Origin: OMOG01 sp041485845 | Lineage (GTDB): Bacteria > Acidobacteriota > Terriglobia > Bryobacterales > Bryobacteraceae | Length of the DNA: 9,397 nucleotides | Direction: 5' to 3' | NCBI GenBank assembly: GCA_041485845.1 | Contig: JBGPKH010000345.1 | Coordinates: 1-9,397 of the forward strand | Shown here: piece by piece, positions 1-5,870 of the stretch | Layout: the number at the start of each line of letters is the position of its first letter | How positions within the stretch are numbered: position 1 is the first letter of the stretch | The notes under the pieces: generated by a model | The model's database searches: none | What the model saw: the letters and a program-made list of their open reading frames with translations, nothing else | What the model was told of the DNA's origin: nothing | Made by a program: the position numbers and the translations under genes

Positions 1-194
1 GCCTGTGGCCCCGCAGGGGCCACTCGTTCGGGGCGCAGTGCCCAAAAAGCCCGGGGTCCCCCTGCACCAAGCAGCGAGTAGCGAACACGCGCCTCTGCAT
101 TTCCAGGTCACGCAACCGTCCTGCAAGTTCCTCTCCCGCAGGGATATTGAGGCCATGTTGCAGGAGGTACTGGTCCGTCTGCCCGCTCGTTCAT
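1..194 (-). other. Possible start of a further gene downstream of the M56 gene (partial, frame uncertain)
   Basis: Just after the M56 stop, an ATG at 194-192 has a purine-rich AGAGGA six bases upstream, so a third gene of the operon could begin here. Its own frame closes after about 30 codons. A neighbouring minus-strand frame stays open from about 190 to the window edge and reads like protein (it contains DQYLLQHGLNIPAGEEL and GRLRDLEMQRRVF). One extra G near 180 would join the ATG to this frame. I do not recognise the product. It may be a frameshifted or truncated gene that continues outside the window, or simply open GC-rich sequence. Confidence 0.22.
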
Positions 195-219
195 CGCCAT
201 TCCTCTGCGGCCATTTTCT

Positions 220-1803
220 TTACTGCTCCAGTTGAAAATGGAGATCGATGGTGGTGAGCGTCTCGATGGGCTGGCCGTTCAGCAACGCGGGTTGATAGAT
301 CCATTGCTTCACGGCGTCGAGCGCGGCCTGCGCCAGGCGCGGGTCCACGGTGTTGCGGACCACGGGATTGAGCACCGTCCCGGTCTTGGAGATCACCGCG
401 GCCATTACCACGCTGCCCTGCACGCCGAGTTGTTGCAGTTCGGCCGGGTAGACGGGCTTGGTCTGTTGAATGAGCCGGGCTGGTGTCACGCTGCCGCCCA
501 CGCGGATGCGCTGTGGTGCGGTCGCCTTTGGGGTTGCGGTCGGGGACTTCTGCCCGCGGATCGTCACCACCTCCGAAATTGAACCGACAGTCAGGTTGGC
601 ATCCACGCGAGCCGCGGCTCCTGCCACCAGAGTCGCTTCGGCTCTGAAAAGGACGAACCCGGGCGTGGCGAATTCGAGCGCGTACCGCCCCGAGGGAATG
701 TTCGCGAACTGATACTCGCCGACTTCGTTCGCCATTGTGGTCTCCTGGTTGGAACCGTCGAGGTTCTTCGCGGTGACGCGGCAACGGGGAACGCGCGCGC
801 CGCTGGGGTCCTGCACCACTCCGGCAAGCGCTCCGCGGGCCGCCTGGGCGCGTACGGTGATCGCGGCAAAGGGCAGAAGCACCGCGGCAATAGCGGCCGC
901 GATGGCAACGGCGGCGCGACGGCTCAACGGCCGGCGATTGCGGCCACGGTCGAGCAAGGCGCGGATGCGCGATTCGAGATCCGACGCTTCGGCCATGGCG
1001 GGCGCAACGGCCCAGCGGGTTCGCCTGGCGGCGAGCGCGCGCACGAGGTCGATGAGGTGGCCGGCGTATTCGGGGGCCGCCACGCCGTGCTGCAGCACGG
1101 CATCGTCACAGGCGCGCTCGCGCTCCTGGCGCAGTTGGCGGAGGGCCAGCCACGCCAGGGGATGGAACCAGTAGAGGCAGCAGGCCGCTTGCGCGATCCC
1201 CTGCACCAGAAGGTCGAGGCGCCGCACGTGGATCAGCTCGTGCAGCAGCACGGCGTTCAGACGACCTTGCGGCCATGCGGGAGCGTCCTCCGGCAGGACG
1301 ACGACCGGCCGCACCACGCCCCACGTCATCGGCATCGGCGCGGCGGCGCTCTCGAGGGCGCGCACGCGGCGGCGAATGCCGAGCGATTGCGCCAGATGTT
1401 CCAGCATGGCGCGCGCGTGCGTGGCGTCGGACGCGCGGCGGACGATCCGGGAGGTGCGCACCGCGCCGACCAGGAAGCGGCTGGCCGCGGCCAGGGAGCC
1501 GAGGAGCAAGAGAAGCGGCAGGACGGGTTTTCCGGCTGGTTCCACGGGCTGCGGTAAGACGGCGCTTCGCACGACGGGTGGCGAGGTTTGCGGTATTTGG
1601 ACAGGCCGGGAGGCCTGTCTCACTGGGCTCCATTTGGGGGTCAGCAGGATTGCGGCGGGGAGCACCAGCAGCGCCGCGAAGGACGCGGTCCACACGAAGT
1701 GGCGCAACGCCGCCGAGCCTCGGCGCAGTGCGAAGCTCACGGCGAAAGCCGCAGCCAGAATCATGGATGCCTTCCAGAAGCACTCGGCGAGAAATGGCGT
1801 CAT
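220..1803 (-). CDS. BlaR1-like M56 family membrane metallopeptidase with carboxypeptidase-regulatory-like and TonB C-terminal domains
   Basis: The product has 527 aa. Hydrophobic segments near residues 11-26, 36-54 and 93-112 precede the M56 zinc-protease domain, with HELIH at 188-192 and a downstream ERERACDD (227-234) that supplies the expected third, acidic zinc ligand. A further hydrophobic segment at about 297-316 is followed by a carboxypeptidase-regulatory-like beta-sandwich (about 325-385, with GVVQDPSGA and GEYQFANIPSGRY). A TonB C-terminal domain closes the protein (about 437-526, with KPVYP, GVQGSVV and AVKQWIYQPALLNG). In the family, M56 proteins paired with BlaI sense a signal at the membrane and cause repressor inactivation. 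Here the sensor domain of classical BlaR1 is replaced by the two C-terminal modules, so the signal is unknown and is probably not a beta-lactam. The ATG lies one base after the blaI stop and has AAGGAG at 1810-1815, six bases upstream. That implies one operon with translational coupling. Domain calls are solid; the biological role is inferred. Confidence 0.93.
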   Translation of the reverse strand: MTPFLAECFWKASMILAAAFAVSFALRRGSAALRHFVWTASFAALLVLPAAILLTPKWSPVRQASRPVQIPQTSPPVVRSAVLPQPVEPAGKPVLPLLLLLGSLAAASRFLVGAVRTSRIVRRASDATHARAMLEHLAQSLGIRRRVRALESAAAPMPMTWGVVRPVVVLPEDAPAWPQGRLNAVLLHELIHVRRLDLLVQGIAQAACCLYWFHPLAWLALRQLRQERERACDDAVLQHGVAAPEYAGHLIDLVRALAARRTRWAVAPAMAEASDLESRIRALLDRGRNRRPLSRRAAVAIAAAIAAVLLPFAAITVRAQAARGALAGVVQDPSGARVPRCRVTAKNLDGSNQETTMANEVGEYQFANIPSGRYALEFATPGFVLFRAEATLVAGAAARVDANLTVGSISEVVTIRGQKSPTATPKATAPQRIRVGGSVTPARLIQQTKPVYPAELQQLGVQGSVVMAAVISKTGTVLNPVVRNTVDPRLAQAALDAVKQWIYQPALLNGQPIETLTTIDLHFQLEQ

Positions 1804-1804
1804 A

Positions 1805-2206
1805 TTAATCTCCTTCTTTCGCGGCCTCTTGCTTGGCCTCTTCGATCAGGTGCGAGATGCGGTCCAGGTCCTTCCCGGAAAGATCGGCGGCGGAAAGATC
1901 CAGCATCGCCGCCACCGCCTGCTCCACCGAACCATCGAAAAAAGTGGCGAGCAGGTGGCGGAGGGCCGATCGCCGCGCCGTGTCGCGCGTCACCGTGGGC
2001 AGGTAGACGTAGTGCAGCGATTCCTCTTCGTGGCGCACGTGGCCCTTCTCCTCGAGCACGCGCAGCTTGGCGCGCACCGCCGAGTAGGTCGGCGGATCCG
2101 GGAGTGCCTCCAGGATTTCCGACGCGCTGGCGCGCCCGCGCTGGTACAGGATGTCCATGATCTGGCGTTCGCGCCGGCTGAGATTGCGATGCCCGTCTTT
2201 CCGCAT
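1805..2206 (-). CDS. blaI: BlaI/MecI/CopY family transcriptional repressor
   Basis: The product is a 133-aa winged-helix repressor of normal family length. The N-terminal part has LSRRERQIMDILYQRG, then the recognition region (TYSAVRAKLRVLEEKG) and the wing (HVRHEEESLHYVY). A C-terminal helical dimerisation region follows (about residues 70-133). I chose the ATG at 2206-2204 because a GTG further upstream (2248) lies upstream of the likely transcription start and overlaps the -10 region. No strong Shine-Dalgarno precedes the ATG and the predicted leader is only about 26 nt. The gene ends with TAA one base before the M56 protease ATG, the standard blaI-blaR1 pairing. In the family the dimer binds a dyad in its own promoter and is inactivated when the partner protease is stimulated. 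A partial second copy of this gene lies upstream at 2286-2724. Confidence 0.95.
   Translation of the reverse strand: MRKDGHRNLSRRERQIMDILYQRGRASASEILEALPDPPTYSAVRAKLRVLEEKGHVRHEEESLHYVYLPTVTRDTARRSALRHLLATFFDGSVEQAVAAMLDLSAADLSGKDLDRISHLIEEAKQEAAKEGD
1810..1815 (-). promoter_or_regulatory. Ribosome binding site of the M56 protease gene, inside the blaI 3' end
   Basis: AAGGAG on the minus strand lies six bases before the ATG at 1803 and inside the last codons of blaI. With the one-base gap between the genes, this supports coupled translation. Confidence 0.8.
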
Positions 2207-2222
2207 ATCGTTTGCTGCAAAA

Positions 2223-2238
2223 GCAGCACTATGTCGTA
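2223..2238 (-). promoter_or_regulatory. Possible BlaI operator overlapping the transcription start
   Basis: Directly after the -10 the minus strand reads TACGACATAGTGCTGC. The left half (TACGACATA) resembles the TACnACA half-site of BlaI/MecI operators. The right half is a poor match, giving only an imperfect dyad. Its place at the start of transcription fits autorepression. A GCTGC-TTTT-GCAGC hairpin (2227-2214) overlaps its end and could also act in the leader RNA. Confidence 0.4.
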
Positions 2239-2268
2239 AAAATAGCACCGAACGGCGGGCCCTGTCAA
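2239..2268 (-). promoter_or_regulatory. Sigma-70 type promoter of the blaI-M56 operon
   Basis: On the minus strand a perfect -35 TTGACA (2268-2263) is followed by an 18-bp spacer and a -10 TATTTT (2244-2239). This predicts a start near 2232 and a leader of about 26 nt before the blaI ATG at 2206. It also rules out the GTG at 2248 as the start of translation. Confidence 0.75.
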
Positions 2269-2285
2269 GGGGTTTACAATGGAAA

Positions 2286-2724
2286 CGTGTCGCGAGTTAC
2301 CGTGGGCAGGTAGACGTAGTGCAGGGATTCCTCTTCGTGGCGCACGTGGCCCTTCTCCTCGAGGACGCGCAGCTTGGCGCGCACGGCCGAGTAAGTAGAG
2401 CTTGTCCCACGAGCGTTCAGCGCAATCAAATCGGGCCTTCCGCTGCATCGCCGCCGATTACAAAGCACACCGAAATCAGTCAAACTGCCAAAATCGCCAC
2501 GCCATGATTTCACGTGGTTTTTGCAAAAGTCTAAGGCGTTGCTTCATCCGGTAGCACGGAAGGCCGTTTCGGTCGACATCGTCTCGCGTATCCACTTTGT
2601 TTTCAGTCGAGCGTGATACCGGTTTTTTGTCTGCTCAGAACTCCGGTAAACGGGACAGGCTCTAAGTAGGCGGGTCCGAAAGCGCCTCCAGGATTTCAGA
2701 GGCGCTGGCGCGCCCGCGCTGGTA
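2286..2724 (-). pseudogene. Truncated second blaI copy, split by a 265-bp insertion
   Basis: Two blocks, 2286-2397 and 2669-2724, match intact blaI at 1979-2090 and 2091-2146 in the same order and strand, with about 92% nucleotide identity (13 differences in 168 bases by eye). With the insertion 2398-2662 and one copy of the duplicated target removed, they join without a frameshift. They then encode a continuous blaI core, from YQRGRASASEILEAL through LHYVYLPTVTRDT. The fragment lacks the first 20 or so residues and the whole C-terminal dimerisation region, and has no recognisable start, so it is not functional. Twelve of the 13 differences are synonymous (the exception is Pro to Ser), so the source was a working paralogue and not a recently copied dead duplicate. 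Recognisable homology stops at 2724; sequence to about 2774 may be a degenerate N-terminus, but I cannot show it. Confidence 0.85.
2398..2662. mobile_element. MITE-like non-coding element inserted in the blaI fragment
   Basis: The 265-bp element starts with GAGCTTGTCCC (2398-2408) and ends with GGGACAGGCTC (2652-2662). These are 11-bp terminal inverted repeats with one mismatch. It is flanked on both sides by TAAGTA (2392-2397 and 2663-2668), a 6-bp direct repeat. Intact blaI has a single TAGGTC at the same place, so the second copy is a target-site duplication and the empty site can be read directly. I see no convincing gene inside and no transposase, so it would have to be moved in trans by an element sharing its ends. 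I cannot assign an IS family. It could also be an internally deleted insertion sequence. Confidence 0.75.
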
Positions 2725-3043
2725 ATTGAGGGAACCGACCAGTCACACGATGCCACTCGGCGCGGCTCTGCCATTCTCCTTGTTCTTCTCTCTTCCTGCT
2801 TCTGTATTTCTGTACACAACAGTCATTTTTGCAGTGGCTGCATGGTGGCCGGGTCGGCGCCGATTGTCGCAATTCGGCCAGTTTCCGATACAGCCCTAGG
2901 ACTTCGCGGCCACAATCGCCGGTGCCTCGCAGGAACCCCATCTACGTTAGGCGTTAGACGGACAGGTGGACTGTTTCCGGATGCGCCGTTGTTCGTTTCC
3001 TAAACGCGTTTTCGAATCGAGCAAGCTAGGCTGAACCGCTCAT
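2725..3043. other. Intergenic stretch without a recognisable gene
   Basis: About 320 bases between the blaI fragment and the kinase scrap. Short open frames exist on the minus strand but none resembles a known family or has good start signals. No hairpin terminator or RNA gene is evident. Given the remnants on both sides it is probably decayed sequence. Confidence 0.4.
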
Positions 3044-3156
3044 ATGCCGTCCTCTCCCGGAACAAAGCTTGGACCTTCGAAATCCTTCTTCCTATCGGCG
3101 CTGCCGGCATGGGTAAGTCTGGAAAGCGCGTGACACGTGTCTCGATTCGAGCAGTT
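3044..3156 (+). pseudogene. Remnant of a Ser/Thr protein kinase N-terminus with frameshifts
   Basis: Reading the plus strand with three frame changes gives MPSSPGTKLGP, then FEILLPIGAAGMG, then VWKARDTCLD, then RAV. This is the order found at the start of Acidobacterial Pkn-type kinases: leader, first beta strand, glycine-rich loop, then VWKARDTRLDR. The breaks fit a lost T after about 3072, a lost G near 3114 and an extra T near 3146, with an Arg to Cys change as well. Homology ends before the catalytic lysine and nothing of the catalytic domain remains. The leader differs from that of the kinase at 7013, so it is a scrap of another family member. It is the only gene-like trace on the plus strand in this region. 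Confidence 0.65.
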
Positions 3157-3223
3157 ACAGAAGGCAGGGTTTGTGATTAACGCACCGCGCCGGCAATGTG
3201 ATCACCGGGCATGTTGTGATGGT

Positions 3224-4000
3224 TTACTGGCGCTCGTAGACGAGTTTCGTCTTTTCCGTGGTGGCAGCGGAGCCACCGGTGTCCGTCAAGGTCTTGCTGT
3301 CGGCGGATGCGGTCATGGTGCCCCTATACAACGTCTTGTTGTCCTTCTTCCAGGTGTAATCCAGGGCGTTCGCCCCGTTCTTAGCGATCACACATGTCCA
3401 GCCCGATGCCCACATCGGTCCCGTCGCCGGATAGTCTTTGCCATCGAACCTGGCGTCGCAGACGCCTCCTTCATCGACGAATTTGATAACTACACCATCC
3501 GCCCCTTTGGCCGCAATGTCAACCACCCCGGGAGCGCTCATCTTCACGTTCTTGTTCTTCCACTTGCCGGCCAGTCCCGGCCCCCCAGAAACACGTTCGT
3601 AGACGCTGGAATCGTTGGACGATCCACCGTCGGCCTTCATCACCTTGGAATCGACGGTCTGCGTCTTGCCGTCTGCCGAAAGCTTCACCGAGTCGGTCCC
3701 GAGGACCTTTCCGTTGACCTTGTTGGTGGTCTCCCAGGTATTGGCGTCCTTGGCCTTCCACGAGGAGGTAGTCCCCCACGGCGTCGGGTAGTCCTTGCCG
3801 TCCGTCTTGAAGGTGTAAGACAATCCGTCGACGGTGACTTTCATCTCCCCGCCCGCTACCTGCTCGTAGAGAACCGTTATTGCGCCGAAGTCGCTCTTGG
3901 CCGGATTGAGCTTCCATTTCCCGACGTAGGCCGGGTCCGCCGCCATCAGGCCGGTGGCTGCGATGGCTACCAGAATTATGGATCGTATCGAAGCTTGCAT
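3224..4000 (-). CDS. Secreted protein of unknown function with two tandem copies of one domain
   Basis: The product has 258 aa. Residues 1-20 form a Sec signal peptide (basic start, hydrophobic SIILVAIAATGL, then MAAD). The mature protein contains two related units, about 26-137 and 144-258. Both begin GKWK, share F(K/D)-x-DGKDYP-like and FDGKDYP segments in the middle, a late S-A-D-x-K-T segment, and end with YER. This pattern suggests a small beta-barrel or sandwich duplicated within one gene, but I do not recognise a named family. The only two mature cysteines (C181, C203) are in the second unit and could pair. I chose the ATG at 4000 because AAGGGG lies eight bases upstream and the promoter at 4023-4051 would cut off any longer start. 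The gene appears monocistronic. Confidence 0.85.
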   Translation of the reverse strand: MQASIRSIILVAIAATGLMAADPAYVGKWKLNPAKSDFGAITVLYEQVAGGEMKVTVDGLSYTFKTDGKDYPTPWGTTSSWKAKDANTWETTNKVNGKVLGTDSVKLSADGKTQTVDSKVMKADGGSSNDSSVYERVSGGPGLAGKWKNKNVKMSAPGVVDIAAKGADGVVIKFVDEGGVCDARFDGKDYPATGPMWASGWTCVIAKNGANALDYTWKKDNKTLYRGTMTASADSKTLTDTGGSAATTEKTKLVYERQ

Positions 4001-4022
4001 TGTTTGCACCCCTTCCCGACAG

Positions 4023-4051
4023 ATTATGGGGGTAAAAGACCTTGGAAGCAA
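4023..4051 (-). promoter_or_regulatory. Promoter of the two-domain secreted protein gene
   Basis: On the minus strand TTGCTT (4051-4046) and CATAAT (4028-4023) are separated by 17 bp, a good sigma-70 pair. Transcription would start near 4016, leaving a short leader that begins just before the AAGGGG at 4014-4009. A perfect palindrome, GGGGATTCCCC (4063-4073), lies 11 bp upstream of the -35 and could bind a regulator. Confidence 0.6.
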
Positions 4052-4171
4052 ACGGAATCTTGGGGGATTCCCCTGCCCCTATTCGCGAGCCCAATGGAAA
4101 GAAAGCCCACTTCACGGCCACTGACCAATTTCCTGGCACAACTCATGCCAGACGGTCCAACCCGGGCGGCC

Positions 4172-4344
4172 TCAGCGGGTGCTGCAGACGAGGTGCTCGG
4201 GGTTCTCCACCATGGCGGTCGGCGGGACCTTGATGGCGACGTCGCGATTCAGCCTGCGTCGGTGTCGCGATACACGGCGGCCATGCCGCCCTCGCCGAGT
4301 TTGGAAACGATGCGGTAGTGCGCGATGCTCGGTCCGGGACTCAC
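4172..4344 (-). pseudogene. Truncated, frameshifted Ser/Thr kinase N-terminus downstream of the propeller gene
   Basis: A GTG at 4344-4342 overlaps the TGA of the propeller gene (GTGA) and starts SPGPSIAHYRIVSKLGEGG, then MAAVYRDTDAG before a TGA at 4251-4249. In the next frame the homology continues as LNRDVAIKV. Together these match the start of the intact kinase at 7013 (SIGHYRITSKLGEGGMGAVY, then TDTKLNRDVAIKV). Alignment shows a one-base deletion near the codon before LNRD. After the catalytic-lysine motif VAIK the similarity stops abruptly. An unrelated tail (PPTAMVENPEHLVCSTR) runs to a stop at 4174-4172. The rest of the kinase is missing, so it cannot be active. It shows that a second kinase gene once followed, coupled to the first. 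Confidence 0.75.
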
Positions 4345-5840
4345 TGCTGCTTCATCTCCGCCGCCCAGTTGAGCACCAGCGTGATCTCGGGCTTCTCAGC
4401 TTCGTCGTTCTGAACGGGTTCGCTGGTCAGGAAACGCTGCCCGTCCGCGGTTACGGCAAAACGGTTGAGCACGTCCACGCCGCTTCCAAACTGGAAAAGC
4501 GGCTTGGGAATGCTCGCCTCGATGTTCGCGCCCGTCTGGACCTCCGCCTGCATCATCGATCCGTCATTCGAACGGTAGAAGATCTCTTTGCCGCCCTTGG
4601 CCCAAACCGGAAAATTCCCGCCTCCGCTCGATACCTTGCGTTTGACCGCGAAGGAGGGAAAGGAGGCCACGTAGATTTCTTTCGTCCCCGATTCAGCGGA
4701 GACGTAGACAAGATACTGTCCGTCGGGGGAAAAGCGAAACTCGGACTTCCCGTAGGGAGTGTCGAGGATGGTCTGGAGTTTCGCCCCGTCCGCCAGGGAG
4801 AGCAGGAGGATCCGGCGCGCGGCGATGGTCTGTACGGCGCAAAGAATCGACCGGCCATCGGGCGACCAACCCCAGGCGGAAACCGGTTCCTTGGTCAGCG
4901 AAATGACCTCTCCAGAAGCCAAAGTAATCTCCTCAGGCCCGCCATGGCTACGGGTGATGGCCAGTCGCTGCGAGTCCGGCGACCATGCCGGTGGTGCGTC
5001 ATAAATCGAAGCCTTTGCATCGCGGGTCATGCGGGTGAACACACCAGTGGCCAAGTCCATGACCCAGGCATCCATTTCCAATTCCAAGTCCCCCACCAAC
5101 ACCACAACACTTTTTCCATCCGGAGAGAGGGCGGGACTGATGATCCTGCCGGGCGCCCCGACTGTGCCGAGGACGCTCCCGTCGCGGCCGCGCCAGGTGA
5201 GCTGCGTCGTCCGCAGAAGGGCGCCGCTGCGATAGGCCAGCACGCCATTCCCCGAAACCGCGAACGAGCTTACGCCATTGCCGTCATTGGCCCGCACTTC
5301 CTGCGCTACCGCCAGCGCCTCGCCCTCCATTTTGAACGTCTTCGCGTCCATGCGCTGCGCGAATAACGTGCCCTCGCGGACGAAGAGCAGATAACCTTCC
5401 TGATCGAGGCGGCGCGGCGCCGGGGGCGGCGACCACATGGCTCGCGTCAGGTTCTGGAGGACGCGAACCCGTTTGGCCGAGCCCAGTTCCTGGACATAGA
5501 TTGTGCGGTTGGCGGGATCTTCGCTCATGGCAAGGTAAAGCACATGCCGGCCGCCGGGTAGGAACTGCGGAAAGGCATGCAACCTCTCGCCTTTGGTCAG
5601 CGCGGTCACTGGCTGCGCCATGCCGCCCATCGCAAGGACCCGCATCAGCGGGCTATTAGTGACCGCATAAATGATCGCGCCGTCCTGGCCCCAGGCGCCG
5701 CCCTCGGCTGCTCCCCCCGCGGCCGACCCCTTGAACACCTCGCATACGGTCTGCACGCCGCCGCCGGACACCGCCACCCGCTTCAGTTTGTTCGCGGCGA
5801 AGAAGGCGATGAATTGCCCGTCCGGCGACCAGAACGGCAA
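4341..5840 (-). CDS. PD40/TolB-like beta-propeller protein; C-terminal half of an interrupted kinase-propeller gene
   Basis: 499 codons are open from a TTG at 5840. Repeated SPDG/SPDS motifs at residues 5-8, 239-242, 287-290, 326-329 and 371-374 mark PD40-type propeller blades like those of TolB. The tail (FAVTADGQRFL, then ITLVLNW) is typical of the extracytoplasmic half of Acidobacterial kinase-propeller proteins. There is no signal peptide or transmembrane segment and no ribosome binding site, so on its own this part would be cytoplasmic and probably not well translated. It lies in the same frame as the kinase upstream, only nine sense codons after that gene's TAA. The best reading is that it is the second half of one gene of 890 codons. 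A secondary internal start is possible but unsupported. Confidence 0.8.
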   Translation of the reverse strand: MPFWSPDGQFIAFFAANKLKRVAVSGGGVQTVCEVFKGSAAGGAAEGGAWGQDGAIIYAVTNSPLMRVLAMGGMAQPVTALTKGERLHAFPQFLPGGRHVLYLAMSEDPANRTIYVQELGSAKRVRVLQNLTRAMWSPPPAPRRLDQEGYLLFVREGTLFAQRMDAKTFKMEGEALAVAQEVRANDGNGVSSFAVSGNGVLAYRSGALLRTTQLTWRGRDGSVLGTVGAPGRIISPALSPDGKSVVVLVGDLELEMDAWVMDLATGVFTRMTRDAKASIYDAPPAWSPDSQRLAITRSHGGPEEITLASGEVISLTKEPVSAWGWSPDGRSILCAVQTIAARRILLLSLADGAKLQTILDTPYGKSEFRFSPDGQYLVYVSAESGTKEIYVASFPSFAVKRKVSSGGGNFPVWAKGGKEIFYRSNDGSMMQAEVQTGANIEASIPKPLFQFGSGVDVLNRFAVTADGQRFLTSEPVQNDEAEKPEITLVLNWAAEMKQQ

Positions 5841-5870
5841 GAGTGCCCCCTCCGTCTGATCCAGACGTTA
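5841..5870 (-). other. In-frame nonsense codon joining kinase and propeller halves
   Basis: The minus strand reads GCG TAA CGT CTG GAT CAG ACG, in frame with the kinase before it and the propeller after it. The translation is LAVASA-stop-RLDQTEGALLPFWSPDG. The peptide after the stop continues the expected link between LWVRPL and the first SPDG blade, so the stop sits inside the propeller domain. CAA to TAA (Gln to stop) is the simplest one-base explanation. Confidence 0.8.

Noticed and set aside
2207..2248. Longer blaI start at GTG 2248
   Set aside because: It lies upstream of the predicted transcription start, just before the -10 TATTTT, and the added residues are not family-like.
2544..2941. 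Minus-strand open frames of 81 and 91 codons
   Set aside because: One runs through the end of the mobile element and the blaI fragment in a wrong frame; the other has no recognisable motif or start signals.
2949..2961. GTTAGGC and GTTAGAC motifs resembling integron attC core sites
   Set aside because: Both have the same orientation and no matching RYYYAAC partner with internal stems was found, so no attC fold.
3137..4318. Long plus-strand open frame (393 codons)
   Set aside because: It lies antisense to the secreted protein gene, which has signal peptide, promoter and repeats, and its translation is rich in Arg, Gly and His without domains; it is a GC-rich shadow.
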